Part shown: one piece after another, positions 1-8,504 of the stretch
Position numbering within the stretch: position 1 is the first letter of the stretch
Layout: the number at the start of each line of letters is the position of its first letter
NCBI GenBank assembly: GCA_965371785.1
Contig: CBDUZS010000005.1
Location: forward strand, 5,107 to 69,106
Direction of reading: 5' to 3'
Length of the DNA stretch: 64,000 bases
DNA from: CBDUZS01 sp965371785
Lineage (GTDB): Bacteria > Fermentibacterota > Fermentibacteria > Fermentibacterales > JCC-6
Notes under the pieces: generated by a model
Databases searched by the model: none
Told to the model about the DNA's origin: nothing
The model's input: the letters and a program-made list of their open reading frames with translations, nothing else
Made by a program: the position numbers and the translations under genes

Positions 1-1097
1 TAGCCGATGTCACGATTATTCGCAAGGAGAGAAGGCTGCCCCTCAAGGGTGAAGTGCTGGTCAAGCTCGGTGATGAAGTCGGGGCGGGAACGGTGGTTGC
101 AAGAACCGAACTCCCGGGTAACGTCAAGATGCTCAACATCGCCAACATGCTCGGCGGCCTTCCCCCGGAGGATGTTCCTGAACTGCTCTTCAAGAAGTCG
201 GGGGATGCACTGGCAGAAAACGAACCGATCGGTCAGTCGAAAGGCTTTCTCGGTCTCTTCAAGAATACGGTTCGCTCCCCGATAGAGGGGATATTCGAGA
301 GCTTCAACGAAATAACCGGACAGGCCGTTCTCCGTGAACCGCCCATCCCCGTGGAGATCGACGGATACGTTAAAGGCTCGGTCGTGGAAGTGCTCGAGGA
401 CGAGGGCGTCGTCATCGAAACACGATGTACTTTTGTCCAGGGCATTTTCGGAATCGGCGGTGAAACCCGCGGTGAACTTAAAGTAGTAGTCGATTCCGCC
501 GATCAGGAGCTGTCGGACGACCTCATTACGGAGGATTGTAAAGGAAAGGTCATTGTGGGAGGCTGCTACATTTCCCATTCCACTCTGAAGAAGGCCATTG
601 CAGCGGGCATCGCAGCCGTTGTCGTTGGTGGTTTCGACGACAAGGATCTAAGGGACTTCCTGGGTTTTGACCTGGGCGTTGCCATCACGGGACATGAGAA
701 CAAGGGAATCACTCTTATTCTTACCGAGGGTTTCGGCAGGATGACGATGGCTCATGGAACATTCGACCTGTTGAAGACGAGAGAGGGCATGATGGCCAGT
801 GTCAACGGCGCCACTCAGATACGTGCCGGAGTGATGAGGCCGGAGGTCGTGATTCCCGTCGGAGGCGATGTTCTCGGCGGCCTATCGAGTGACAGACAGG
901 CCGGAGCAATGGACATCGGCTCACCGATCCGCTGCATCAGGGCTCCCTACTTCGGTATGCTCGGAATGGTCTCTTCACTGCCTGCCGAGCTCCAGGAAAT
1001 CGACTCCGAGTCCCACGTCAGAGTTCTGGAAGTCGAGTTCGAGGATGGCTCGAAAGCGATAATTCCGAGAGCCAACGTGGAACTGATAGAGAAGTAG
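1..1097 (+). CDS. Unrecognised protein with barrel-sandwich (lipoyl/RnfC-like) segments, 5' truncated
   Basis: The frame is already open at base 3, so the true start lies left of the window; the first Met (base 54) falls inside a conserved-looking strand and is not a believable start. About 365 residues are visible. The N-terminal stretch (GEVLVKLGDEVGAGTVVA) has the spacing of a biotin/lipoyl-type barrel-sandwich hairpin, and a second similar stretch follows (SPIEGIFESFNEITG...GYVKGSVVEVLEDEGVV). The middle is Gly-rich and hydrophobic (KAIAAGIAAVVVGGF) and the C-terminus is a small beta segment ending VELIEK. I see no signal peptide or membrane helix in the visible part. It stops 111 bases before the next gene, with a promoter and hairpin between. 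I do not recognise the family, and no enzymatic motif is evident. Confidence 0.75.
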   Translation, partial: ADVTIIRKERRLPLKGEVLVKLGDEVGAGTVVARTELPGNVKMLNIANMLGGLPPEDVPELLFKKSGDALAENEPIGQSKGFLGLFKNTVRSPIEGIFESFNEITGQAVLREPPIPVEIDGYVKGSVVEVLEDEGVVIETRCTFVQGIFGIGGETRGELKVVVDSADQELSDDLITEDCKGKVIVGGCYISHSTLKKAIAAGIAAVVVGGFDDKDLRDFLGFDLGVAITGHENKGITLILTEGFGRMTMAHGTFDLLKTREGMMASVNGATQIRAGVMRPEVVIPVGGDVLGGLSSDRQAGAMDIGSPIRCIRAPYFGMLGMVSSLPAELQEIDSESHVRVLEVEFEDGSKAIIPRANVELIEK

Positions 1098-1108
1098 GTC
1101 GGAGCCGT

Positions 1109-1139
1109 TTGACAACGCAGACAGGTTTGAGGATATAAT
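1109..1139 (+). promoter_or_regulatory. Consensus sigma70-type promoter for the membrane operon
   Basis: TTGACA at 1109-1114 and TATAAT at 1134-1139 are both perfect matches to the consensus boxes, separated by 19 bases (longer than the ideal 17). Transcription would start near 1146, at the left arm of the hairpin 1145-1169 and about 60 bases before the ATG at 1208. It is one of the best promoter matches I found in the window. Confidence 0.6.
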
Positions 1140-1144
1140 GATTG

Positions 1145-1169
1145 AAAGGCCCCCGCAGACGGGGCCTTT
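1145..1169 (+). terminator. Hairpin: terminator of the upstream gene and/or 5' stem-loop of the operon mRNA
   Basis: A perfect 9-bp stem (AAAGGCCCC / GGGGCCTTT) closes a 7-base loop. The following bases are only moderately T-rich, so Rho-independent termination of the first gene is possible but not classical. Because the promoter at 1109-1139 should start RNA almost at the first base of the stem, the same hairpin could cap the 5' end of the downstream mRNA. Confidence 0.6.
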
Positions 1170-1207
1170 CCTGCGTTTCTGGCGCAATTGAAGGAAGGAA
1201 GGGATAT

Positions 1208-2377
1208 ATGAACACCGTTCTGATACTGTTCCTGGTGCTCCTGCCCTTTACAGCCTCAGCACAACAGACGGGATCGGTTCCCGATCTCCCTGACGTTGTC
1301 GTTACTTCTGCAGGAGACGTACCGAACGATGCCGGGGGGGAAATATCCTTCGAATGGGAAGTAGACAAAGGAGGGGCACTTCCCGATTCCCTTCTGATCT
1401 ACCGCCGTGTAACCGGATCTGACCAGTTCGAGGTCGTCGGCTCCTACGCACCCCTTTCCGGGGATGGATCCGATGCAACTGCTGTGAATGGAATCGAGTA
1501 CGAGTACGCTGTCGTACCTGTTCTGGACGGTTTCACCGCCGATCCATCATGGAGCGCACCGGTAATCGCCACGGCTCAGTGGATCAACAGCGGCCGGATT
1601 GGAGCCCTTATCATCCTCGTGATACTTTCTGCAGTCATTTTCTGGTTCATCGAAACAGGTAAACGGGGAAAAAAGCTCTACATCCGCGAAATAGGAGGAC
1701 TGTCGGCTGTTGAAGACGCGGTCGGCCGCGCCACCGAAATGGGCCGACCCGTACTCTACATCCCCGGGATCATGGACATGGACGACATCCAGACGATAGC
1801 CAGCATGGTCATTCTGGGCAGAGTGGCCCGGAAAACAGCCGAATATGGCGCTCCGCTCATCGTCCCAACAGCACGTAGCATCGTAATGAGCGTTGCGCAG
1901 GAAGTCGTGAAGGAGGCATACCTCCAGGCGGGAAGACCTGACGCATTTCAGAAGGAGAATATCTCTTACATCACGGACGACCAGTTCGGGTATGCCGCGG
2001 GTGTCGACGGAATCATTGTCCGCCAGAAGCCTGCTGCGATCTTTCTGCTGGGCACGTTCTACGCTGAAAGCCTGATTCTTGCCGAGACCGGCAGGAGCGT
2101 AGGCGCCATTCAAATCGCAGGAACGGCAATGCCCAGCCAGATTCCGTTCTTCGTTGCAGCCTGCGATTACACGCTGATTGGAGAGGAACTGTTCGCCGCC
2201 AGTGCATACCTGGCGCGTGAACCAAAGCTCCTTGGCAGTCTGAAAGGCCAGGACACGGCAAAGCTCTTCTTCATGTGCGTCATCGTTCTGGGTGTGTTAT
2301 CGGCAACAATTGGTCACCTGTGGGAGCCTGCGGGAGCGGTTGCAGAGTTACTCCGCAGGATCACTCATGTGGAATAG
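1208..2377 (+). CDS. DUF6754-like membrane protein with N-terminal Fn3-like domain
   Basis: 389 residues from ATG 1208, which follows an AAGGAAGGAAGGG stretch; the frame extends further upstream, but this start gives a clean signal peptide (MNTVLILFLVLLPFTASAQ). Residues 20-125 look like a fibronectin-type beta domain exposed outside the membrane. One transmembrane helix (about 130-150, IGALIILVILSAVIFWFI) leads into a cytosolic domain of about 200 residues with patches such as REIGGLSAVEDAVGRATEMG and PVLYIPG, then a last helix near 365. From memory this matches the family named DUF6754; its function is unknown to me. First gene of a tight four-gene operon, so it probably acts in a complex with the next three products. 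Confidence 0.8.
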   Translation: MNTVLILFLVLLPFTASAQQTGSVPDLPDVVVTSAGDVPNDAGGEISFEWEVDKGGALPDSLLIYRRVTGSDQFEVVGSYAPLSGDGSDATAVNGIEYEYAVVPVLDGFTADPSWSAPVIATAQWINSGRIGALIILVILSAVIFWFIETGKRGKKLYIREIGGLSAVEDAVGRATEMGRPVLYIPGIMDMDDIQTIASMVILGRVARKTAEYGAPLIVPTARSIVMSVAQEVVKEAYLQAGRPDAFQKENISYITDDQFGYAAGVDGIIVRQKPAAIFLLGTFYAESLILAETGRSVGAIQIAGTAMPSQIPFFVAACDYTLIGEELFAASAYLAREPKLLGSLKGQDTAKLFFMCVIVLGVLSATIGHLWEPAGAVAELLRRITHVE

Positions 2378-2386
2378 GAGGCTGAA

Positions 2387-3010
2387 ATGAGACTGGCAAT
2401 TCCACTGGCAATCACGTTCGCTGCCGGCATCATCATGATCCTGCAGTTCTTCATTCCACACCACCCCTTCGGCAGCCTCGGTGAGTATCTGCAGGAATGG
2501 TTCTTCATCGTAGCGTCAGCAGCAATTTTCCTCGGAGCGATGAACCTGATGCACGTGCATTTTCGCAAGATCAGGCTGAAGCTTCTGAACTGGAAGTACA
2601 GCCCGGTAACGATCGTCGGCTTCCTGGCAATGTTAGTTACAGGGTTGATATTCGGAGTAACCGAAGGCAGGCCTTTCGACTACATGTTCCAGCGCATGGT
2701 CGTTCCGATGGGAGCGACGATGTTCAGCCTTCTGGCCTTCTTCGTAGCCTCAGCCGCCTTCAGGGCTTTCAGAGCATCGAACTGGCGGGCGACGCTGCTA
2801 CTGGTATCGGCGTTCATCGTCATGCTGGGCAGGGTACCGATCGGCCACATGATCTGGAGCAGGATTCCTTACATCTCCGAATGGATAATGCAGTTCCCCA
2901 ACCTTGCCGGTCAAAGGGCTGTCATGATCGGCGCGGCAATGGGAGTGGTAGCGACTTCGCTCAGGATGATCTTCGGTATCGAGCGAAGCTACCTCGGAGG
3001 TACGGACTGA
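2387..3010 (+). CDS. Polytopic membrane protein of unknown function (operon gene 2)
   Basis: 207 residues, starting 9 bases after the previous stop with AGGAGG upstream. Five or six hydrophobic helices are visible (around 5-22, 38-55, 75-95, 105-125, 138-155, 178-195), separated by short basic loops (HFRKIRLK, RAFRASNWR) that suggest a cytosolic side. No catalytic motif is evident. The stop shares a base with the next ATG (TGATG), implying translational coupling. I do not recognise the family; its constant company with the DUF6754-like protein is the best clue to its role. Confidence 0.75.
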   Translation: MRLAIPLAITFAAGIIMILQFFIPHHPFGSLGEYLQEWFFIVASAAIFLGAMNLMHVHFRKIRLKLLNWKYSPVTIVGFLAMLVTGLIFGVTEGRPFDYMFQRMVVPMGATMFSLLAFFVASAAFRAFRASNWRATLLLVSAFIVMLGRVPIGHMIWSRIPYISEWIMQFPNLAGQRAVMIGAAMGVVATSLRMIFGIERSYLGGTD

Positions 3011-3867
3011 TGGCTGGATTCTTCGAAAAACTGGGGGGAACCGACAGGAGAGTGATATTCATTCTCATGGCTCTGGCCGTACTCGTTCCCCTGGTCCTCA
3101 AGGTCAGCTTCCCCATACCCGTGGGTGAGGGTCCAAGCAAAGACCTCTTTGATCACATAGCATCTCTTCCTGAGAACTCGAACGTATTAGTCAGTTTCGA
3201 TTACGACCCATCGACGATGCCCGAACTGCAGCCCATGGCTGTTGCACTTCTCCAGGACCTCTTCTCGCGAGATTTCAACGTCATTGGAATGGCACTCTGG
3301 CCGCAAGGGGCAAGCCTGGGACAGAACGCGCTGTCAGAGGTAGGAGACAGTCTCGGTATGGTTCAGTACGAGGACTGGGTCAATCTGGGTTACAAGACAG
3401 GCGGTATGATCCTTATCGCCCGACTGGGGACCGATCTCGTCTCCTCGTTCCCACAGGACAAGGATGGAACCCTATACGGTGATATACCGTTACTGAGGAA
3501 CATCTCGAAACTGTCCGACTTCGATCTGATCATCTCCCTTTCGGCGGGTGATCCGGGCATCCCGGCATGGGTGATGATGGCCGGTGACAGGTACGATGTA
3601 CCGATAGGAGGAGGGTGTACCGCGGTGAGTGCGCCGCAGTTCTACCCCTATCTCGGTGCCGGCCAGATGGTCGGGCTCCTTGGCGGGCTGAAAGGTGCAG
3701 CGGACTACGAGACCATGATCAGGGAGGGAGTGGAGAACGCTCCACCCGGAACGGCCACACCGGGCATGGCTGCCCAGTCGATTGCCCACCTGGTGATCAT
3801 GGTGTTCATCGTGATCGGCAACATTGCCTACTTCTCCGGCAAGAGGAGGAAGGGGGCTGTGGGATGA
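3010..3867 (+). CDS. Membrane-anchored protein of unknown function (operon gene 3)
   Basis: 285 residues from ATG 3010. The same frame is open well upstream, but this start overlaps the previous stop by one base and gives a sensible topology: a short basic N-terminus (MAGFFEKLGGTDRR), one helix (about 15-33), a soluble domain of about 220 residues, and a C-terminal helix (about 256-275) ending in a basic tail. The soluble part has alternating strand/helix segments (NVLVSFDYDPSTMPE, DFDLIISLSAGDPG) that recall a Rossmann-like or phosphatase-like alpha/beta fold. That resemblance is impressionistic. It overlaps the next gene by ATGA (3864-3867). Confidence 0.75.
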   Translation: MAGFFEKLGGTDRRVIFILMALAVLVPLVLKVSFPIPVGEGPSKDLFDHIASLPENSNVLVSFDYDPSTMPELQPMAVALLQDLFSRDFNVIGMALWPQGASLGQNALSEVGDSLGMVQYEDWVNLGYKTGGMILIARLGTDLVSSFPQDKDGTLYGDIPLLRNISKLSDFDLIISLSAGDPGIPAWVMMAGDRYDVPIGGGCTAVSAPQFYPYLGAGQMVGLLGGLKGAADYETMIREGVENAPPGTATPGMAAQSIAHLVIMVFIVIGNIAYFSGKRRKGAVG

Positions 3868-4517
3868 GCTGGGATATTATCGGAATATGGCTGGGAGCTT
3901 TCCTGACGTTGAGCCTCTACAGCTTCCTCTACAAGGACAACCCATTCTACAAGTTCGCAGAACACCTGTTCGTGGGAATGAGTGCCGGGTACTGGGTTAT
4001 CTACAACATCTTCAACGTCCTGATCCCCAACTGGTGGAACAAGATGCTTCCTGTCGAAGGAGGGTTTGACCCGCTGTGGATCATTCCGGGAGTTTTCGCT
4101 TTGTTCATGCTGATGAGAATAGTGCCGAAACTTGCCGGGTATTCGAGATTGTCGCTTGCGATGATCGTTGGTACCGGTGCGGGAATAAACCTGGTCGGAT
4201 TTCTGCAGACAAACGCCCTTGCACAGGTCGAAGGAACCATTATCCCTATCGGCGGTTCCAACCTAGTGGAGGTGTTCGGCAGCCTTGTAATCGTAGTGGG
4301 AGTGGTTTGCGGGCTTGCTTACTTCTTCTTCTCGAAGGCTCACACGGGAGTCCTGGGGGGAGCAGCCAACGTGGGAATTACCCTTCTGATGGTAGCATTC
4401 GGAGCGAGTTTTGGGTACACCGTAATGGCTCGTATCAGTCTACTGATAGGTCAGAGCCAGTTCCTCCTCTTCGAATGGCTTCCCACGATACCGCTTTTCA
4501 AGGGTCTGGCAGGCTGA
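3864..4517 (+). CDS. Polytopic membrane protein of unknown function (operon gene 4)
   Basis: 217 residues from ATG 3864, overlapping the preceding stop by four bases (ATGA); the longer upstream frame is the shadow of gene 3. Six hydrophobic segments are visible, with a conserved-looking loop rich in aromatics (YKDNPFYKFAEHLFVGMSAG) and Trp pairs (NWWNK). The C-terminus (LFKGLAG) is short. With genes 1-3 it forms one transcription unit encoding two polytopic proteins and two single- or double-span proteins with large soluble domains, a composition expected of a membrane complex. No homology to a characterised transporter is obvious. Confidence 0.75.
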   Translation: MSWDIIGIWLGAFLTLSLYSFLYKDNPFYKFAEHLFVGMSAGYWVIYNIFNVLIPNWWNKMLPVEGGFDPLWIIPGVFALFMLMRIVPKLAGYSRLSLAMIVGTGAGINLVGFLQTNALAQVEGTIIPIGGSNLVEVFGSLVIVVGVVCGLAYFFFSKAHTGVLGGAANVGITLLMVAFGASFGYTVMARISLLIGQSQFLLFEWLPTIPLFKGLAG

Positions 4518-4827
4518 AGATGCGCTCTGTATGGTGGAATACGACCGGCTTGACTTCACCTGGAGGTGGCCGTATTCTCAACGCGCAACACCTTCTAATA
4601 AAGGTGAGTTGTATATTTGAGCAGTACTTTATTGGTAAAGGAGTTCTAGTAAGAAGACCATTGGAGCCGTTCTTTTCCGGGGCAGAAGGGGGTGCGTACT
4701 AACGCTTTGGGATTGGACTGCAAGTGTATTCAACTCTGTGTCCGAACGGGCAGGCTGGTAAGACCTGACCAGGTTTGCGAACCAGTTGTAAAGCCTGTTT
4801 CTGGACGGGAAAGAAAGGAGCTGTACG
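4518..4827 (+). promoter_or_regulatory. 310-base leader upstream of the TonB-dependent receptor
   Basis: No credible gene lies here. It contains the promoter at 4550-4578, an AT-rich patch (about 4590-4640), and several small self-complementary segments: CTGGT...ACCAG and GGTT-TGCG-AACC, both within 4750-4795. The mRNA leader would be roughly 240 bases. I looked for cobalamin, TPP and other riboswitch signature boxes and recognised none. A long structured leader before an outer-membrane receptor still suggests post-transcriptional control. Confidence 0.4.
4550..4578 (+). promoter_or_regulatory. Promoter with an inverted repeat in its spacer
   Basis: TTGACT (4550-4555), a 17-base spacer, and TATTCT (4573-4578) make a good sigma70-type promoter. 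The spacer contains the inverted repeat CACCT-GG-AGGTG (4557-4568), placed where a repressor or a MerR-type activator could act. Downstream is the receptor gene at 4828. The operator role is inference. Confidence 0.45.
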
Positions 4828-7572
4828 GTGCATAAAAGAGCAATGCCGATTTTACTCGCCCTGCTCATGTTCGTTGCCCTGTCAGCAATGGCCGGAACCA
4901 CGGGAAAGATTGCCGGAAGGGTGCTAGACACCAGCGGTAATCCCCTGGTCGGAGCCACCGTTATGATCGTTGGAACGAGCTACGGCGCAATGACGGACGC
5001 GAACGGTGAGTACTTCATCATCAACCTTCAGCCGGGAACTTACACACTGAAGGCCATGATGGTTGGAATGGGTGATGTAACCATGGAGGGGATTCAGGTC
5101 GTGACAGACCTGACAACCCGGACCGATTTCCAGCTCAACATCGAGTCAGTAGGACACACCCTCATCACGGTCACAGACCAGAGGGGGATGATCCTCAGGG
5201 ACGTCACCAGTTCGGTTCAGGTGATAAGCCGTGACGAGATCAGGACCATGCCCGTTGCCGGCATCGCAGACATAGTCAACCAGCAGGCAGGCGCAACCAG
5301 CCAGGGCAACCAGCTTCACATCAGAGGCGGTCGAGCCGGTGAGGTTGTCTACCTGGTCGACGGAGTCGCACAGATCGATCCCCGGTTCAACACGTTCGGA
5401 AGTGATATTCCAATGTCCGCCATCAGCGAGACTTCGATTATCACCGGCGGTTTCGGTGCCGAGTACGGCAACGCCCAGTCCGGTGTGATCAACATCATCA
5501 CTCGCGAGGGGGGCTCGAACTACACGGGTTCGATCAGCTTCAACGGCAACAACTGGGAAGCGCTCGGCGCAGCCAGCGACTGGACCTGGAGCCATCCTGG
5601 TCCATTCCGCGAGGCCAGGCTGAACGGTGAAGCCGCCATAGGCGGCCCCGAGCCGTTCACCAGCTATCTGCTTCCCGCCATCGGCCTCAACATCCCGGGT
5701 GACACCCGGCTCTTCATCTCCGCGGAATGGCTTCAGAATGGCGGAGGAGAAGATGGCAGATATTCCTACTGGTTTAACGGCTGGGAGGATATGACCTCGC
5801 TCAACGTCAAGCTGACCTACAAACCCACTCCGAGAACGAAGCTCAACTTCACGGGTTACTTCATGGACAGAACGCGTGGCTTCGGAATCTGGCAGTGGCA
5901 CAAATTCGAGGATGTCTACATCGATGAAGATCCTCTGTCCCCGACTTACGGAGACACACTTGCCAATGGCGGGAGCATCCTCTACGGTCTTCCCACCAGG
6001 TTCAATACGAACTACAGCATCGGTTTCGCTCTGACACAGACCCTCAGCGATGCGACGTTCCTCGAGTTCAAACTCAACCAGTTCCAGGCTCGTTACGAGT
6101 ATCGGATGCTGAACGATCCGGATAACCCGCTCTACGGCATCGATCCTCTGTACATGACCGAATATTTCGGAGAAGGATGGACGATTGAAGACTGGCTCGA
6201 ATACACTCCCAGCAGAACTCTCGACACCGATGGGTTCTACCGGGGCGGCGCCAGCCGATACGCCTGGAACGACTCGAGAAGCACAACCTCTACTCTAAGA
6301 CTCGATATCACCAGCCAGGTGAACAACAACCATCAGGTCAAGGCCGGTATCGAGGGCAAGTACTTCGATGTCTTCAACTTCAACGTCGATACCGCTTCGG
6401 GTGGAAACATCTACATGGACAGGTACCGTGTATTCCCCAATGCGGGAGCGGTTTACCTCCAGGATAAGATGGAGTACCGGGGAATGATAGTTAACGCCGG
6501 GCTCAGATTCGACTACTTCGATTCCAACTTCGACAACTGGCCGGCCGACCCGACAAACCCCGTCGTTCCGGGAACCAGCCCGAGTGACCCCAACCACATC
6601 GTCAACCCGATCAGCGTTCCCATCAAGTACCACCTGAGCCCGCGCGTCGGCTTCTCGCATCCCATCACCGAACGTGACGTGCTCCACTTCACCTACGGTC
6701 ACTACTTCCAGACTCCGCAGTTCGATCGTCTGTTCGGCGGTGCCGACTTCGATCTCGCTGGCGCATTCCCCCAGGTCGGCAACCCTGACCTCGACCCCGA
6801 GGAGACGATCTCCTACGAAGTGGGTGTGAAGCACCAGTTCGACGATATCACAATGATCGACATCACCGGTTACTTCAAGGACATAACAGGCCTGGTCGAC
6901 ATGCAGAAGAACTTCTACACGGCAGTCGACGGCTACGATATGTTCATCAACGCCGACTACGGTAACGTTCGTGGCGCAGAGCTCTCCATCATGAGACGTC
7001 CCAGCAACTTCTGGTCCTTCAACGCCAACTACTCATACTCCGTGGCAAAGGGCAAGAGTTCCAGCGCGACACAGAACTACATCTACAACTGGGCGGGCTG
7101 GATCATTCCCAAGAAGGAATCCTATCTCCATTGGGATCAGCGCCATTCAGTGAACGCGAACGTGGATTATCGAATTCCCAGGGGTGAGGGTCCCATGATA
7201 GGTGACTCCCATTTCCTCGAGGGTTTCGGTGCTCACGTGGAGTGGGCATTCGGCAGCGGTTTCCCCTACAGCTCCGCCAACCAGGGAACCGAAGCGCCCG
7301 AAATCAACGACATGCGCTATCCGTTTACGATGAACACCACTATAAAGGTCAACAAGACCTTCTGGCTCGGCCCCGTATCGCTGGATATCTACTGCTGGGT
7401 CGAGAACCTGTTCAACAGGCATAACATCTTCGATATCAGGGATGAAGCCTGGTACGACGCAGATCAGGATGGTAACGGAGAGCCCGATCACGATCCGATG
7501 GGCCAGCTTGGTGACCCCAGTGCTTACACGAGACACAGACAGATCCGTTTCGGCATCGGTCTGGAGTGGTAA
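4828..7572 (+). CDS. TonB-dependent outer-membrane receptor with carboxypeptidase-regulatory-like N-terminal domain
   Basis: 914 residues from GTG 4828, with AAAGGAG 8 bases upstream. A signal peptide (about 1-22) is followed by a carboxypeptidase-regulatory-like beta domain (about 26-105; GRVLDTSGNPLVGATV). Next comes the plug domain (about 125-235; LHIRGGRAGEVVYLVDGV, YGNAQSGVINIITREGG), then a long beta-barrel that ends in an aromatic residue (RFGIGLEW), as BAM substrates do. It should import a ligand too large for porins, powered by the TonB system encoded just downstream. The substrate cannot be read from the sequence: there is no SusD partner, siderophore or cobalamin gene nearby. It resembles FCB-group receptors (CarboxypepD_reg-like plus plug plus barrel) rather than proteobacterial siderophore receptors. 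Confidence 0.93.
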   Translation: MHKRAMPILLALLMFVALSAMAGTTGKIAGRVLDTSGNPLVGATVMIVGTSYGAMTDANGEYFIINLQPGTYTLKAMMVGMGDVTMEGIQVVTDLTTRTDFQLNIESVGHTLITVTDQRGMILRDVTSSVQVISRDEIRTMPVAGIADIVNQQAGATSQGNQLHIRGGRAGEVVYLVDGVAQIDPRFNTFGSDIPMSAISETSIITGGFGAEYGNAQSGVINIITREGGSNYTGSISFNGNNWEALGAASDWTWSHPGPFREARLNGEAAIGGPEPFTSYLLPAIGLNIPGDTRLFISAEWLQNGGGEDGRYSYWFNGWEDMTSLNVKLTYKPTPRTKLNFTGYFMDRTRGFGIWQWHKFEDVYIDEDPLSPTYGDTLANGGSILYGLPTRFNTNYSIGFALTQTLSDATFLEFKLNQFQARYEYRMLNDPDNPLYGIDPLYMTEYFGEGWTIEDWLEYTPSRTLDTDGFYRGGASRYAWNDSRSTTSTLRLDITSQVNNNHQVKAGIEGKYFDVFNFNVDTASGGNIYMDRYRVFPNAGAVYLQDKMEYRGMIVNAGLRFDYFDSNFDNWPADPTNPVVPGTSPSDPNHIVNPISVPIKYHLSPRVGFSHPITERDVLHFTYGHYFQTPQFDRLFGGADFDLAGAFPQVGNPDLDPEETISYEVGVKHQFDDITMIDITGYFKDITGLVDMQKNFYTAVDGYDMFINADYGNVRGAELSIMRRPSNFWSFNANYSYSVAKGKSSSATQNYIYNWAGWIIPKKESYLHWDQRHSVNANVDYRIPRGEGPMIGDSHFLEGFGAHVEWAFGSGFPYSSANQGTEAPEINDMRYPFTMNTTIKVNKTFWLGPVSLDIYCWVENLFNRHNIFDIRDEAWYDADQDGNGEPDHDPMGQLGDPSAYTRHRQIRFGIGLEW

Positions 7573-7594
7573 CGAGATAGCCTGACAGGCTTAT

Positions 7595-7620
7595 GATGGC
7601 TGCCCTTCGGGGCGGCCATC
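7595..7620 (+). terminator. Strong hairpin with UUCG tetraloop between the receptor and exbB genes
   Basis: An 11-bp stem (GATGGCTGCCC / GGGCGGCCATC, one G-U pair) closes a C-UUCG-G tetraloop, among the most stable RNA hairpins known. No T-run follows, so it may be a weak terminator, an RNase processing or stabilising site, or both. It ends 31 bases before the exbB ATG and could set the ratio of receptor to exbB-exbD-tonB mRNA. Confidence 0.6.
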
Positions 7621-7651
7621 CGGGCCTGACATCAACAAGGAGAGTTTCTAT

Positions 7652-8494
7652 ATGCGCAAGTTCATACTTGCCTTGCTGGTGCTGGCTGCGCTCACGTGGG
7701 CTCAGGCACCGGATGAACCTGAACCGGTAGATACCGGGGATGCCGTCGAAGAGACGGAACAGGTCGAGGAACCTGCCGAGGTGGTTGAAGAGGAAGCTGT
7801 CGAAGCTCCCGTTTCGACAACTGAAGAAGTTGAGGGGGAAGAGGTCGAGCGCCAGCAAAGCGCCAGCATGGACCTCAAGGACCTCTTCATCTCCGGCGGA
7901 CCATTCATGTACCCCCTCCTCCTCTCCCTGCTCATAGGCATCGCCGTCACCGTCGAGAGGTTCATTACCTACGGCAAGGCCAAGGTAAATGTTGCCAGCT
8001 TCCTGGAGAAGGTGGGAGGCTTCATCCGCAAGGGTGACCTCAGGGGTGCTGAAGATCTCTGTGATCGGACACCCGGTCCGGTAGCTTCAATTCTCAGAGC
8101 AGGTCTTCTCAGGCGCGACAAGGGCCTCGAGGACGTCGAGAAGGGTATCGAAGCTGCAGGCGGAATAGAGATGGCTTTCCTCGAGAAGGGGATAGTCGTT
8201 CTCGCATCGGTATCGAGCATCGCTCCGATGCTTGGTTTCCTGGGCACGGTTTCTGGAATGATCAGGGCGTTCGGTGAGATTGCCGCCGCCAAGAACGTCG
8301 AAGCCAGCCTTGTCGCAGGTGGTATCCAGGAGGCTCTTATCACAACCGCCACCGGACTCATTATAGCAATCCCGATCCAGATGGCACACAACTACTTCAT
8401 TGCCAGGATCGGCAAGTTCGTAATCGATATGGAGGAGGCCAGCATGTTCCTGATAGACCAGCTGGCCGAGATGGAGCATCTGAAGCAGCTTTAA
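7652..8494 (+). CDS. exbB: ExbB/TolQ/MotA-family proton channel with exported acidic N-terminus
   Basis: 280 residues with AAGGAG upstream. Residues 1-18 read as a cleavable signal peptide (MRKFILALLVLAALTWAQA), followed by a strongly acidic, low-complexity linker (about 20-70, mostly E/P/V). The ExbB core then follows: helix 1 at about 84-104, a cytosolic loop, and the two channel helices in the conserved MotA/TolQ/ExbB block (about 190-255, including MLGFLGTVSGMIRAF). With ExbD it forms the proton-driven motor for TonB. The pre-sequence makes it longer than E. coli ExbB (244 residues). Followed 10 bases later by exbD. Confidence 0.93.
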   Translation: MRKFILALLVLAALTWAQAPDEPEPVDTGDAVEETEQVEEPAEVVEEEAVEAPVSTTEEVEGEEVERQQSASMDLKDLFISGGPFMYPLLLSLLIGIAVTVERFITYGKAKVNVASFLEKVGGFIRKGDLRGAEDLCDRTPGPVASILRAGLLRRDKGLEDVEKGIEAAGGIEMAFLEKGIVVLASVSSIAPMLGFLGTVSGMIRAFGEIAAAKNVEASLVAGGIQEALITTATGLIIAIPIQMAHNYFIARIGKFVIDMEEASMFLIDQLAEMEHLKQL

Positions 8495-8504
8495 GAGGGA
8501 GAAT

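Noticed and set aside
2497..3009. Upstream extension of the third operon gene
   Set aside because: It runs within the second gene in another frame; ATG 3010 overlaps the previous stop and gives the right topology.
4518..4827. Known riboswitch (cobalamin, TPP) upstream of the TonB receptor
   Set aside because: No signature boxes could be found.
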